Below are positions 17,494 through 28,044 of a stretch of 64,000 bases of DNA, piece by piece. A model generated the notes under the pieces. The model was given only the letters and a program-made list of their open reading frames with translations, did no database searches and had not been told where the DNA came from. The DNA lies in contig NZ_JAMZFT010000004.1 in NCBI RefSeq assembly GCF_024158125.1, positions 1 to 64,000 of the forward strand, written 5' to 3'. The DNA is from Futiania mangrovi. Lineage in GTDB: Bacteria > Pseudomonadota > Alphaproteobacteria > Futianiales > Futianiaceae. A program made the position numbers and the translations under genes. The stretch's first letter is position 1. Every line of letters begins with the position of its first letter.

Positions 17494-19101
17494 TCAGAAC
17501 CGGAAGACGCCGTAGCCCGGATCGACCGGCGGCGCGTTGAGTGCGGCGGAGATGGCGACGCCCAGCGCGTTGCGCGTGTCGACGGGGTCGAGGATGCCGT
17601 CGTCCCACAGGTTCGAGGTCGAGTAATAGGCCGACAATTGCTCCTGGTAGGCCGCGCGCGTCTGCGCCCACAGCGCGTCGACCACGGCCTGGTCGACCTC
17701 ACCGCCATTGCGGCGCATCTGGTTGACCTTCACCTCCGCCAGCGTGTTCGCCGCCTGGTCGCCGCCCATGACGCCGATCTGGTGGTTTGGCCAGGCAAAG
17801 AGCAGCCGCCCGTCGAAGGCGCGTCCGCACATGCCGTAATTGCCCGCACCGAAAGACCCGTTGCACATGACCGTGAACTTCGGCACGTGCGAGCAGCTTT
17901 GCGCCATGATCATCTTGGCGCCGTCCTTGGTGATGCCGGCGCGCTCGTAGGCGCGGCCCACCATGTAGCCGGTGATGTTCTGCAGGAAGACGAGCGGCGT
18001 GTTGTTCTGGTTGCACAGCTCCATGAAGTGCGCGCCCTTCAGCGAGCTGTCGTTGAACAGCACACCGTTGTTGGCGAGGATGCCGACCTTGAAGCCCCAG
18101 ATGTGCGCATAGCCGCAGACGAGCGTGGTGCCATAGTCCGGCTGATATTCGTGGAAGCGGCTGCCGTCGACGATGCGGGCGATGACCTCGCGCATGTCGA
18201 ACTGCGTCTTGATGTCGTCGGGTACGATCCCGTAGAGCTCCTCCGGGTCGTAGGCGGGGTCTTCCGGCGTCTCGCGCTGGATGTCCCACTTCTTGGGGCG
18301 CTCCCATTGGGCGACGATCTCGCGCCCGATCAGGATCGCCTCGTCCTCGGACGACGCCGCGTAGTCGCAGGTGCCGCTGACGGTCGTGTGCATGTCGGCG
18401 CCGCCCAGCTCCTCGACCGTGACCTCCTCGCCCGTTGCCGCCCGCACCAGGGGCGGCCCGCCGAGGAACACCGCGCCCGTGCCGCGCACGATGACGTTGT
18501 AGTCCGACAGGCCCGGGATGTAGGCGCCGCCCGCCGTGCAGTGTCCGAAGACGAGGGCAAGCTGCTTGCAGCCGAGCTTCGACAGGATCGACTGGTTCCG
18601 GAACACGCGCCCGCCCATGTACTTGTCGGGGAAGAGGTCGGCCTGAAGCTGCAGGAAGCCGCCCGCGGAATCGCACAGGTGCACGACCGGCAGCCGGTTC
18701 TCGATCGCGATGTCGAGGCAGCGGACGATCTTCTTCACCGTCAGCGGGTACCAGGCCCCGCCCTTCACGGTCGGGTCGTCGGCGTGGATCATCACCTCGC
18801 GGCCCGAGATCACCCCGATGCCGGTGATGCAGCTCGCCGACGGCGACTCGCCGCCATAGGACATGTTGGCCGCGAGCGATGACAGCTCCAGGAACGGTGT
18901 GCCGGGGTCGAGCAGCTTCTCCAGCCGCTCGCGCGGGCGCATCTTGCCCTGGCGCGCGAGCCGGTCGAGGTCGCGCTGCGGACGGATATGGCGGGCCGCC
19001 TCCTGCTTCTCGCGGAAGATGCGGACAAGCTCCCGGTTGTGGGCGGCGTTGCGCCGGAAGTCCGCGCCCGACGGGCTGATCATCGACTGGATCTTTCGCA
19101 T
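17494..19101 (-). CDS. Acyl-CoA carboxylase carboxyltransferase (beta) subunit
   Basis: A 535-aa biotin-dependent carboxyltransferase of the MccB/AtuC/LiuB type. The two crotonase-like halves contain CTAGGAYIPG and GGPPLVRAATGEEVT (N-half, acyl-CoA binding) and GSFGAGNYGMCGRAF with FAWPNHQIGVMGGDQAA (C-half, biotin binding). It transfers CO2 from carboxybiotin to a branched enoyl-CoA such as 3-methylcrotonyl- or geranyl-CoA. GHCTAGG and PGLSDYN differ from the GSCTAGG and PAMSDE that I recall for MccB and AtuC, so the substrate is open. The biotin carrier and biotin carboxylase genes lie directly upstream. Confidence 0.88.
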   Translation of the reverse strand: MRKIQSMISPSGADFRRNAAHNRELVRIFREKQEAARHIRPQRDLDRLARQGKMRPRERLEKLLDPGTPFLELSSLAANMSYGGESPSASCITGIGVISGREVMIHADDPTVKGGAWYPLTVKKIVRCLDIAIENRLPVVHLCDSAGGFLQLQADLFPDKYMGGRVFRNQSILSKLGCKQLALVFGHCTAGGAYIPGLSDYNVIVRGTGAVFLGGPPLVRAATGEEVTVEELGGADMHTTVSGTCDYAASSEDEAILIGREIVAQWERPKKWDIQRETPEDPAYDPEELYGIVPDDIKTQFDMREVIARIVDGSRFHEYQPDYGTTLVCGYAHIWGFKVGILANNGVLFNDSSLKGAHFMELCNQNNTPLVFLQNITGYMVGRAYERAGITKDGAKMIMAQSCSHVPKFTVMCNGSFGAGNYGMCGRAFDGRLLFAWPNHQIGVMGGDQAANTLAEVKVNQMRRNGGEVDQAVVDALWAQTRAAYQEQLSAYYSTSNLWDDGILDPVDTRNALGVAISAALNAPPVDPGYGVFRF

Positions 19102-19105
19102 CGGT

Positions 19106-19609
19106 TCAGTCTCCGTCCGCCAGCGGTTCGAGGCGGGCGACCACCTCGTCCTTGTCGAAGGTCTCGCCCGCGCGCTTCAGGACCTCGGCGACGACGCCGT
19201 CGCGGGGCGCGGGCAGGGCGGTCTGCAGCTTCATGCTCTCGATGGTGAGCACTGTCTCGCCGCGCGCGACCGCCTCGCCCGGCTGCTTCTGGACCGAAAC
19301 GACGGCCCCCGGCATCGGCGCGTGGATGTCGTCGTGGCCGCCGCCCGCGCGCTCCGCCTCCTCGCGCGGGTCGATGACCTCGATGTCGAATGTGCGCCCC
19401 CCGATCCGGACGTGGCGCAGGCCGCCCGCGCCTGCGTGGACGAGCGCCACATGTTCCCCGTCGAGCGTCATGTCGCGCGCGCCTGCGCCGGCTCCCGGCA
19501 CCGCCTCGACCGTGCGCAGCCGCCCGTCGATGCGTAGCACGAGATGCGGCCTGCGGCGCACGATCTCGATGTCGTGTTCGGCCCCATCGAGGGTGAGTTT
19601 CACCGCCAT
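19106..19609 (-). CDS. Biotin carboxyl carrier protein (separate polypeptide)
   Basis: A 167-aa protein. The last 80 residues form a biotinyl domain (HAPMPGAVVSVQKQPGEAV) with the biotin-accepting K127 in ESMKLQ. Most such domains have AMKM, so Ser-Met-Lys-Leu is a variant. The first 90 residues resemble the linker between biotin carboxylase and carrier in fused alpha subunits. In Mcc and Gcc enzymes this domain is fused to the carboxylase; here the carboxylase stops 3 nt before this start, so the alpha subunit is split into two genes. Confidence 0.87.
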   Translation of the reverse strand: MAVKLTLDGAEHDIEIVRRRPHLVLRIDGRLRTVEAVPGAGAGARDMTLDGEHVALVHAGAGGLRHVRIGGRTFDIEVIDPREEAERAGGGHDDIHAPMPGAVVSVQKQPGEAVARGETVLTIESMKLQTALPAPRDGVVAEVLKRAGETFDKDEVVARLEPLADGD

Positions 19610-19612
19610 CGC

Positions 19613-21093
19613 TCAGTTCCTCCAGAAGCCGATGGAGGCGTGCGGCTCCGGCGTGCCGAGCGCGAGGTCCCGGAACGCGGGCGTCGCCAGCGCCGCCGCG
19701 ATCAACGCCGCGTCGCGCGTGCGCGCGTCCGCCGCGCCCGCCGCCAGCGCCCCGGCATGTTCCGCCACGAAGCCCGTATGCAGCCGCCCGTCCGCGAAGG
19801 CCGGGTGCCCGATCACGCGCGCCAGATAGTCGATGTTGGTCTTCACGCCGAGCAGATGGAGGTTCGAGAGTGCCTCCAGCGTGCGCGCGACGGCCTCGCC
19901 CCGGTCGGCCCCGTGCACGACCAGCTTGGCGAGCATCGGGTCGAAGTCGGCGGTGACCTTCTGCCCTTCTGCCAGCGCGCTCTCGAACCGGATCCAGGGC
20001 GCGCGCGGCACCGAGAGAAGGCGGATCGCTCCCGTCTCCGGCATGAAGTCGCGGTCGGGGTCCTCCGCGCAGATGCGGCACTCGATGGCGTGGCCTTGGG
20101 TGCGCACGCCGTCCTGCGCCACGGGCAGGCCCTCGCCCGCGGCAATCGCGATCTGGGCCGCGACGAGGTCGAGGCCCGCGATCATCTCGGTCACCGGATG
20201 CTCGACCTGCAGGCGCGTGTTCATTTCCAGAAAGAAGAAGCGTCCGTCGGCGCCCAGGATGAACTCGACCGTGCCCGCGTTGCGGTAGTTCGAGGCGCTG
20301 GCGAGGCGGACTGCCGCCGCGCAGATCTCGTCGCGCAAGGGTGCGGGCAGGTTCGCCGCGGGCGCTTCCTCCACGATCTTCTGGAAGCGGCGCTGGATCG
20401 AACATTCGCGCTCGAACACGTGGATCGCGTTCCCTGAGCCGTCGCCCAGCACCTGCACCTCGATGTGGCGGGGCTCCTCGACATAGACCTCGGCATAGAT
20501 GCGCCCGTCGCCGAAATAGCGTTCCGCCTCGCTCGCCGCGATGCGGGCCGCTTCCCTCAGGCCGGCGGCGTCGCGCACGATGCTGATGCCCTTGCCGCCG
20601 CCGCCCGCCGCCGCCTTGATGAGCAGCGGGAAGCCGATCTTCTCCGCCGCCGCGATGAAGGCGTCGAGGTCGCCGTCCGACAGCGCCGAGGGGGCGACCG
20701 GCACGCCGTGCTTCTCCGCGAAGGTGCGGGCCGAGATCTTGTCGCCCATCAGCGCGATCACGTCCGCGTCAGGCCCGATGAAGACGAGGCCTGCTTCCGC
20801 AACCGCGCGTGCAAAGCCCGCGTTCTCCGACAGGAAGCCATAGCCGGGGTGGATCGCCTGCGCCCCCGTCCTCTGCGCAGCCGCGATGATCTGCGCGCCG
20901 TCGAGGTGGGCTGCGACCGGCGTCTCGCCTGTGATCTCCACCGCCTCGTCGGCCATCAGGACGTGCGGGCTCTTCGCCTCCACTGCGTGATGGATGGCAA
21001 CCGACGCGATGCCGAGGTCGCGCAAGGTCCGCATGACGCGCACGGCGATCTCGCCGCGGTTGGCGATCAGCACCTTGGCGAAGGGGCGCGCGC

Positions 21094-21097
<4 letters not shown>
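19613..21097 (-). CDS. Biotin carboxylase subunit of acyl-CoA carboxylase
   Basis: A 494-aa ATP-grasp enzyme. The order is the pre-ATP-grasp domain (KVLIANRGEIAVRV), the glycine loop KAAAGGGGKGI, ERECSIQRRFQK and EEAPA, then LEMNTRLQVEHPVTE with metal and bicarbonate ligands. It carboxylates biotin on the separate carrier protein. The ATG start overlaps the stop of AtuA (ATGA). The length matches stand-alone biotin carboxylases plus a short C-terminal extension. The frame stays open upstream into AtuA, but that sequence is a shadow and not part of this protein. Confidence 0.92.
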
Positions 21098-22925
<1,828 letters not shown>

Positions 22926-22929
<4 letters not shown>

Positions 22930-23708
22930 TGCCCGGTCCAGTTCGGGGCGCGCTTGCCGGCGAAGGCCGCGAAGCCCTCGCGCGCGTCCTCGGTACGGGC
23001 CATGTTGGCGAGCATGAACTGCGCGTATTCCAGCGCGGCATCCGTGCCCATCTCCCGGATTCGGTTCAGCCCCTGCTTGCCGAGGCGGATGCCGGTCGGG
23101 GACTTGGTGGCGATGCGGTTGGCGAGCCAGGCGGTCTTTGCGTCAAGCTCCGCCGCCGGGACCGCATAGTTGACCAGCCGGTCGGCCACGCCGTCGGCTG
23201 CCGTGATCGGCTCGCCGGTCAGGCACAGTTCCATCATCAGCCGGTAGGGGATGGTGCGCAGCAGATAGGGCAGGATCATCATGGGGAACAGGCCGACCTT
23301 GACCTCGGAGACGCCAAGCAGCGCATCCTCGCGCGCCACCACCACGTCGCAGGCCGACACGAGGCCAAGCCCGCCCGCCAGCGCATGGCCGTTCAGCTTC
23401 GCGATCAGCGGCAGGCGGCAGGCATCCATCCGCCGCAGCAGGTCGGCGACATAGTGCTTCGGGTCGGCGGCATCGATGGTGAAGGGGCTGCCGTCGGCGG
23501 CGGGTTGCAGGTCGCCGCCCGCGCAAAACGCCTTGTCGCCCGCGCCGCTCAGCACGATGCAGCGCACCTCGCGGTCGGCCTCCGCTGCATCCAGCGCGGC
23601 CACGATGCCGCGGGCCACGTCGGCGTTCAGCGCATTGCGCCGCTCCGGCCGGTTGATGACGACGGTCAGGACGGCACCGTCCCGTTGCGTCTGCACGACA
23701 TCGCTCAT
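22926..23708 (-). CDS. Enoyl-CoA hydratase, LiuC/AtuE-like
   Basis: A 260-aa crotonase and first gene of the minus-strand carboxylase operon. The oxyanion segment is FCAGGDLQ. The second hydratase Glu is present (GVSEVKVGLFP) while the first is Gly (GGLGLVSACD), a pattern I associate with methylglutaconyl-CoA and isohexenylglutaconyl-CoA hydratases. It would hydrate the carboxylase product. The stop overlaps the AtuA start. A candidate operator (23777-23789) and a TTGACA element lie about 70-95 bp upstream. Confidence 0.85.
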
Positions 23709-23776
23709 GCCGATCCTCCCAAGCCTGTTTCGCGGGCGTTCTTGGCCGCTCCGGCTGCGCCCGCTTTCCCTCTAAA

Positions 23777-23789
23777 TGACTTCAATTCA
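23777..23789. promoter_or_regulatory. Candidate TetR operator, copy 1
   Basis: TGACTTCAATTCA matches TGANNNCNNTTCA. It begins 7 nt past a minus-strand TTGACA (23802-23797), the likely -35 of the hydratase-AtuA-carboxylase operon. I see no convincing -10 at standard spacing. Confidence 0.5.
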
Positions 23790-23920
23790 GCAATTCTGTC
23801 AATCGGCGCGGTGGGCACGGCAAGCAAGTGGCAGGCACGCTTCTGTCCTGCAGGATTTTCAGATCTTGCGGGCGCGTTTTCGGGGCACTCCTGCGCCTGA
23901 TGGCCACAGCCTCGCTCTGC

Positions 23921-23948
23921 TTGACTGATGAAGCCTGTTCATTATAGC
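23921..23948 (+). promoter_or_regulatory. Predicted sigma70-type promoter of the acyl-CoA dehydrogenase operon, with operator copy 2
   Basis: TTGACT (23921-23926) and TATAGC (23943-23948) are 16 bp apart. The spacer contains TGAAGCCTGTTCA (23929-23941), the second copy of the shared motif, with perfect TGAA/TTCA arms. Binding there would block RNA polymerase. The gene starts at 24034. Confidence 0.5.
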
Positions 23949-24033
23949 GTTTCGGAAACACCAACAGCCGATGCCGCGATGGTCCTGCGGGCCGCGCTTG
24001 CCAGGCGTCAGGCGGACGAGAGGGAGGGGTGGC

Positions 24034-25254
24034 ATGGGTGTGCCGGGGCAGCTTCAGAACGCGCCGCGCGATCCGAATTTCGACCTGACGGACGATCAGC
24101 AGGCCATCCTCGACCAGGTGGACCGCTTCTCGAAGGCGGAGCTTTACGGCCTCGCGCCGCGTATGGATGCGGAGGAGTGGTGGCCGGAGGACGTGTTCCC
24201 GAAGATCGGCGCGGCCGGCTTCCTTGGCGTCACGGTGCCGGAGGAGTATGGCGGCGTCGGCCTCGACCTCGTGGCGCAGGGCCTGGTCGCGCATGGCATG
24301 GCGCGCTGGAACCACGCGCTGACGCTGTCGGTGGTGGCGCACGACAATCTCTGTGTGAACAACATCTACCGGAACGGGAACGAGGCGCAGCGGCGCAAGT
24401 ACCTGCCCGACCTGTGCGCAGGCAAGGCGATCGGCGCGCTGGGCCTGACCGAACCGGGCGCGGGGTCGGACGCGCTGGGCTCCATGCGCACGACGGCGCG
24501 GCGGGACGGCGACACCTGGGTGCTCAACGGGTCCAAGATCTACATCACCAACGGGCCCGTCGCCGACGTGCTGCTGGTCTATGCCAAGACCTCGCCGGAG
24601 AAGGGCGCGCACGGCATTTCCGCCTTCATCGTCGAGAAGGATTTTCCCGGCTTCAAGGTCGCGCAGAAGCTGACCAAGATGGGCTATCGCGGCAGCCAGA
24701 CGGCAGAGCTTCTGTTCGACAATTGCGTCGTGCCGGCGGAGAACCTCGTGGGCGAGGTGGACAAGGGCGTCGCCGTGGTGATGAGCGGCCTCGACCTCGA
24801 GCGTGCGATGATCTCTCCGATCTGCCTCGGCATCGCCGAGCGGGCGCTGGAATTGTCCGTCGACTACGCCCAGACGCGCCAGCAGTTCGGCAAGCCCATC
24901 GGCAGCTTCCAGATGGTGCAATCCATGCTGGCGGAGATGTACGTCTCCATAGAGGCCATGCGCGGCTTCACCTACCGCACGCTGGCCGCCGCGGCGGCGC
25001 TGGAGATCGGCGAGGGCGGGCGCGGCGACATCCACGCGCTGACCGCGGCCTCGGTGATGTTCTGTGCGCAGGCGACGCACGACGTGCTCGACCGCGCGAT
25101 GCAGGTCCACGGCGGCAGCGGCTACATCTGGGAGTCGGAGATCAACCGTCTCTACCGTTCCATCAAGCTGCTGGAGATCGGCGCGGGCACGACCGAGGTG
25201 CGCAAGATGATCATCGCGGGCGAGCTTCTGCGGGACATGCGCCGCAATGGCTGA
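24034..25254 (+). CDS. Acyl-CoA dehydrogenase, isovaleryl/citronellyl type
   Basis: A 406-aa flavoenzyme, ATG at 24034 behind GAGGGAGGGG. GLTEPGAGSDALG contacts FAD and substrate. The usual catalytic Glu near the C-terminus is replaced (LEIGAGTTEVRKM), while E256 sits in GLDLERAM on helix G. This is the catalytic arrangement of isovaleryl-CoA dehydrogenase and related branched-acyl enzymes such as AtuD. It would form the 2-enoyl-CoA that the divergently encoded carboxylase uses. Electrons would pass to ETF. The gene overlaps the SDR gene by 8 bp. Confidence 0.9.
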   Translation: MGVPGQLQNAPRDPNFDLTDDQQAILDQVDRFSKAELYGLAPRMDAEEWWPEDVFPKIGAAGFLGVTVPEEYGGVGLDLVAQGLVAHGMARWNHALTLSVVAHDNLCVNNIYRNGNEAQRRKYLPDLCAGKAIGALGLTEPGAGSDALGSMRTTARRDGDTWVLNGSKIYITNGPVADVLLVYAKTSPEKGAHGISAFIVEKDFPGFKVAQKLTKMGYRGSQTAELLFDNCVVPAENLVGEVDKGVAVVMSGLDLERAMISPICLGIAERALELSVDYAQTRQQFGKPIGSFQMVQSMLAEMYVSIEAMRGFTYRTLAAAAALEIGEGGRGDIHALTAASVMFCAQATHDVLDRAMQVHGGSGYIWESEINRLYRSIKLLEIGAGTTEVRKMIIAGELLRDMRRNG

Positions 25255-26113
25255 CACGCCCGGCGCGGAGCGGAGCTTCGGCCTCGACGACGCCGATCTC
25301 GCGGTCCATCCGACGATCTACGCCCCGGACGCCTTTGCCGGGCAGACCGTGCTCGTCACCGGCGGCGCGGGCGGGATCGGCCGGGCGGTCGCCTGGCTGC
25401 TCGGGCGGCTGGGCGCGCGCGTCGTCATGGCGGGCCGCGATCCGGAGAAGCTGGAGGGAGCGGCGGCCGCCATGCGCGCCCGCGGGCTCGCCGTGCGTGC
25501 CCACGCCGTGGACATCCGCGAGCCCGATGCCGTGCAGGCGCTCTTCGACGGCATCGCCGCGGAGGAGGGCCACATCGACATGCTGGTCAACAGCGCCGGC
25601 GGCCAGTTCCCGAAGGAGGCGATCGACATTCCGGCGAAGGGCTGGAACGCGGTCGTGAACACCAACCTCAACGGCACCTGGCATGCCATGCAGGCCGCCG
25701 CCCGCGCCTGGCGCGACGCGGAGAGGCCCGGCAGCATCGTGAACATCGTCGTGGTCACCACGCACGGGCTCTACGGTGTCGCGCACACGGTCGCGGCCCG
25801 GTCGGGTGTCGTGGGCCTCAGCCGGACGCTGGCGGTCGAATGGGCGCCGCTCGGCATCCGCGTGAACTGCATCGCGCCCGGCGCGATCGAGACGCCCGGC
25901 TGGCGGGTCTATTCGCCGGAGGCCGTCGCTACCTACGCGACCTCCAACCCGATGATGCGCAACGGCACCGTCTGGGAGATCGCGGAGGCGGTCGCCTATC
26001 TCGGCGGGCCGTCCGCCGCCTATGTCACGGGCGAGGTGCTGAACGTCGCGGGCGGCGCGCAGCTCTGGGGCGAAACATGGACGGTGCCGAAGCCCGGCTA
26101 TTTCAAGCTTTGA
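25247..26113 (+). CDS. SDR family oxidoreductase lacking the YxxxK catalytic pair
   Basis: A 288-aa short-chain dehydrogenase fold. The cofactor motif TGGAGGIG (38-45) and NSAG (115-118) are intact. At the position of the catalytic Tyr-x-x-x-Lys the sequence reads T181-V-A-A-R185, and the usual Ser is also missing (VVVTTHG). Dienoyl-CoA reductases of the SDR fold also depart from the standard triad, so this may act on an unsaturated acyl-CoA rather than an alcohol. The position resembles AtuB/AtuG in terpene clusters. The 3' end overlaps the convergent tetR gene by 11 bp. Confidence 0.82.
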   Translation: MADTPGAERSFGLDDADLAVHPTIYAPDAFAGQTVLVTGGAGGIGRAVAWLLGRLGARVVMAGRDPEKLEGAAAAMRARGLAVRAHAVDIREPDAVQALFDGIAAEEGHIDMLVNSAGGQFPKEAIDIPAKGWNAVVNTNLNGTWHAMQAAARAWRDAERPGSIVNIVVVTTHGLYGVAHTVAARSGVVGLSRTLAVEWAPLGIRVNCIAPGAIETPGWRVYSPEAVATYATSNPMMRNGTVWEIAEAVAYLGGPSAAYVTGEVLNVAGGAQLWGETWTVPKPGYFKL

Positions 26114-26843
26114 GGCCGCCGGGTGCGTTGGTTGCGAGCCGTTCGAGCCGGTCGGCCGCCTTCTCCACCCTCGCGGCGGCCCGGCTCAGCCGGTCCTCTT
26201 CCGGCGCCGCCTCCGGCGCGGCGGCCAGCGCCCGGTAGATCATGTCGGTGATGCCGTCGACCGTCGCGGCGAGGTCGAAATCCTTCTCGTTGCGCAGATA
26301 GCCCCAGGTCCGGTGCTCGATCCCCCCGTAGATCATGTCGCGGACCAGCGAGGGCGAGACGTCGGGGCGGAACTCCCCCGATGCGATGCCCTCGCGCACC
26401 ACGTCGAGAATGTGTTGGGTATAGGCCTGGTTCAGCTTGAACAGCCGGCTGGCGCGGTAATCGGGGTCGGCGCGCAGTTGCAGGAGGACAAGGCGGCTGA
26501 GGCCGGGCTCGCGCCGGATCGACATCAGGTGCTCGTGAATGATGTAGCGGATCCGGTTCCTGGTTCCCTCGACCGCAGAGAACTGCTCTTCGCTGGCGGC
26601 GAGCATCTGCTCGTACCAGTTCTCCACGACGCGCACCAGAAGGTCCCGCTTGTTGACGAAGAAGCGGTAGATGCTGCCCTCGACGACGCCTGCGCGCTCC
26701 GCGATCTCCGAGATCAGCGCGTCGTTGTAGCCGCGTTCGGTGAACACTTCCCGCGCCGCGGCCATGATGTCCGCTATGCGCTTTTCCGGCGGCAGGCGGT
26801 TGATCTGACGCTTGAGCCTGCCCTGGGCCGCTGGCTTTGTCAT
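26103..26843 (-). CDS. TetR family transcriptional regulator
   Basis: A 246-aa repressor-type regulator. The N-terminal helix-turn-helix spans roughly residues 20-70, with REVFTERGYNDALISEIAERAG cut by helix turns and GSIYRFFVNKRDLL as the recognition region. The C-terminal ligand domain resembles fatty-acid or acyl-CoA sensing TetR proteins. ATG 26843 is preferred; a TTG 75 nt upstream would add an unlikely tail. The gene lies between the catabolic operons and the second Liv operon. Four copies of a 13-bp motif in the flanking promoters, one upstream of itself, suggest it controls all of them, as AtuR does for terpene genes. Confidence 0.87.
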   Translation of the reverse strand: MTKPAAQGRLKRQINRLPPEKRIADIMAAAREVFTERGYNDALISEIAERAGVVEGSIYRFFVNKRDLLVRVVENWYEQMLAASEEQFSAVEGTRNRIRYIIHEHLMSIRREPGLSRLVLLQLRADPDYRASRLFKLNQAYTQHILDVVREGIASGEFRPDVSPSLVRDMIYGGIEHRTWGYLRNEKDFDLAATVDGITDMIYRALAAAPEAAPEEDRLSRAAARVEKAADRLERLATNAPGGLKA

Positions 26844-26945
26844 CGCGGGAACTCGCTCGTCCGTTGGGGCGCGGGGTCGAAGGGGCGGAAAACGCCACGA
26901 ATGCGCATGCTGCGTCAAGGCAGGGGAATTCGATCCCCTACCAAG

Positions 26946-26958
26946 TGATCCCCGTTCA
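26946..26958. promoter_or_regulatory. Candidate TetR operator, copy 3 (tetR upstream)
   Basis: TGATCCCCGTTCA matches TGANNNCNNTTCA, about 100 bp upstream of the tetR start. This suggests autoregulation. No clear minus-strand promoter hexamers could be assigned. Confidence 0.45.
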
Positions 26959-27057
26959 TTTGCTGGTCAGTCTGGGCCCTCCCGCAGCCCGCGTCAAGAA
27001 ATGCTGCGCTGCGGTACAAATGCCGCGATGCTGCACGTTCCACAGTCTGCGCGGGCA

Positions 27058-27086
27058 TTGACAGAAATAAATGAGTACTATTCAAT
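27058..27086 (+). promoter_or_regulatory. Strong sigma70-type promoter with operator copy 4
   Basis: A consensus -35 TTGACA (27058-27063) is followed after 17 bp by TTCAAT (27081-27086). TGAGTACTATTCA (27072-27084), the fourth motif copy and nearly palindromic, covers the spacer and part of the -10. It should drive the Liv/acyl-CoA synthetase operon under TetR control. Confidence 0.55.
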
Positions 27087-27219
27087 AAATGCTTCGGGAA
27101 GACGGCTATCAAGGCCGCATCCCCCGATGGGAGGAGAGATTTCGTGGCAAGTGGGCGCAGTTCCCGTCCGTCTGGAGTCCGTCCGGTGCCCGGCAATCGG
27201 GCCGTCTGCGGTCGCGGCC

Positions 27220-28044
27220 ATGCGCGCGCCTGACGCAAGCGCCCCGCCGGCCGAACCTGTCCTGTCCTGCCGGGGCATAGAGCGGTCGTTCGGCGGCCTG
27301 AAGGCGCTGAAGGGCGTCGACGTCGACGTCTTCAAGGGCGAGATCTTCGGCCTCGTCGGTCCGAACGGGTCGGGCAAGACCACGATGGTAAACGTCATGA
27401 CCGGTTTCTACCCGGCCGAGGCGGGCCATGTGCGGCTTCTGGGCGAGGATGTGACCAATCTCGCGCCGCACGCGATCGCGGGCCGCGGCGTCGCGCGCAC
27501 CTTCCAGAACCTCGCTCTCTTCAAGGGCATGAGCGTGCTCGACAACATCCTCGTCGGGCGCCACACCCACATGAAGCCGAGCGCGCTGGCCACGCTCTTC
27601 TACTGGGTCTGGGCGCAGCGCGAGGAACTTGCCCATCGCCGCATCGTCGAGGAAATCATCGACTTCATGCAGTTGCAGGACATCCGCGACGAGCCGGTGG
27701 ACGTCATCCCTATGGGTCTGCAGAAGCGCGTCGAGCTGGCCCGCGCGCTGGTCGCCGAGCCGTCCTTCCTGATCCTCGACGAGCCGATGGCCGGCATGAA
27801 CCAGGAGGAGAAGGAGTACATCGCGCGCTTCATCCTCGACGCGCGCGACGAACGCGGCGTGACCATCCTGCTGATCGAGCACCACATGGACGTCGTCACC
27901 GCGATCTGTGACCGCGTCGCCGTGCTGAGCTATGGCGAGATCATCGCGCAGGGCGAACCGCGCAGCGCCATCGCCGACCCCAAGGTGGTCAAGGCCTATC
28001 TCGGCGAACGTGCCGCGCGGCGGCATGCGGGGGTGACGGCATGA
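27220..28044 (+). CDS. livG: Liv-type ABC transporter ATPase (LivG family)
   Basis: A 274-aa ATPase with Walker A GPNGSGKTT, Walker B FLILDEPMAGMN and switch His in LLIEHHMD. The ABC signature is degenerate (IPMGLQKRVELA in place of the usual LSGGQ or YG-Q-R form), so ATPase geometry may be carried mainly by the LivF partner. The start is uncertain: ATG 27220 gives a normal length but has no clear ribosome binding site, and ATG 27127 or GTG 27151 lie nearer the promoter. The stop overlaps the next gene (ATGA). Confidence 0.87.
   Translation: MRAPDASAPPAEPVLSCRGIERSFGGLKALKGVDVDVFKGEIFGLVGPNGSGKTTMVNVMTGFYPAEAGHVRLLGEDVTNLAPHAIAGRGVARTFQNLALFKGMSVLDNILVGRHTHMKPSALATLFYWVWAQREELAHRRIVEEIIDFMQLQDIRDEPVDVIPMGLQKRVELARALVAEPSFLILDEPMAGMNQEEKEYIARFILDARDERGVTILLIEHHMDVVTAICDRVAVLSYGEIIAQGEPRSAIADPKVVKAYLGERAARRHAGVTA

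Larger units (their letters stand above)
23709..24033. other. Divergent regulatory region between hydratase and acyl-CoA dehydrogenase
   Basis: No gene is visible. It holds two copies of the TGANNNCNNTTCA motif and one -35-like element for each direction: TTGACA at 23802-23797 on the minus strand and TTGACT at 23921-23926 on the plus strand. It is more AT-rich than the neighbouring genes. Confidence 0.6.
26844..27219. other. Divergent regulatory region between tetR and the second Liv operon
   Basis: No gene is visible in these 376 bp. It holds motif copies 3 (26946-26958) and 4 (27072-27084), a strong promoter at 27058-27086, and an inverted repeat AGGGGA-N6-TCCCCT at 26922-26939. The part around 27060-27100 is markedly AT-rich. 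Confidence 0.6.
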
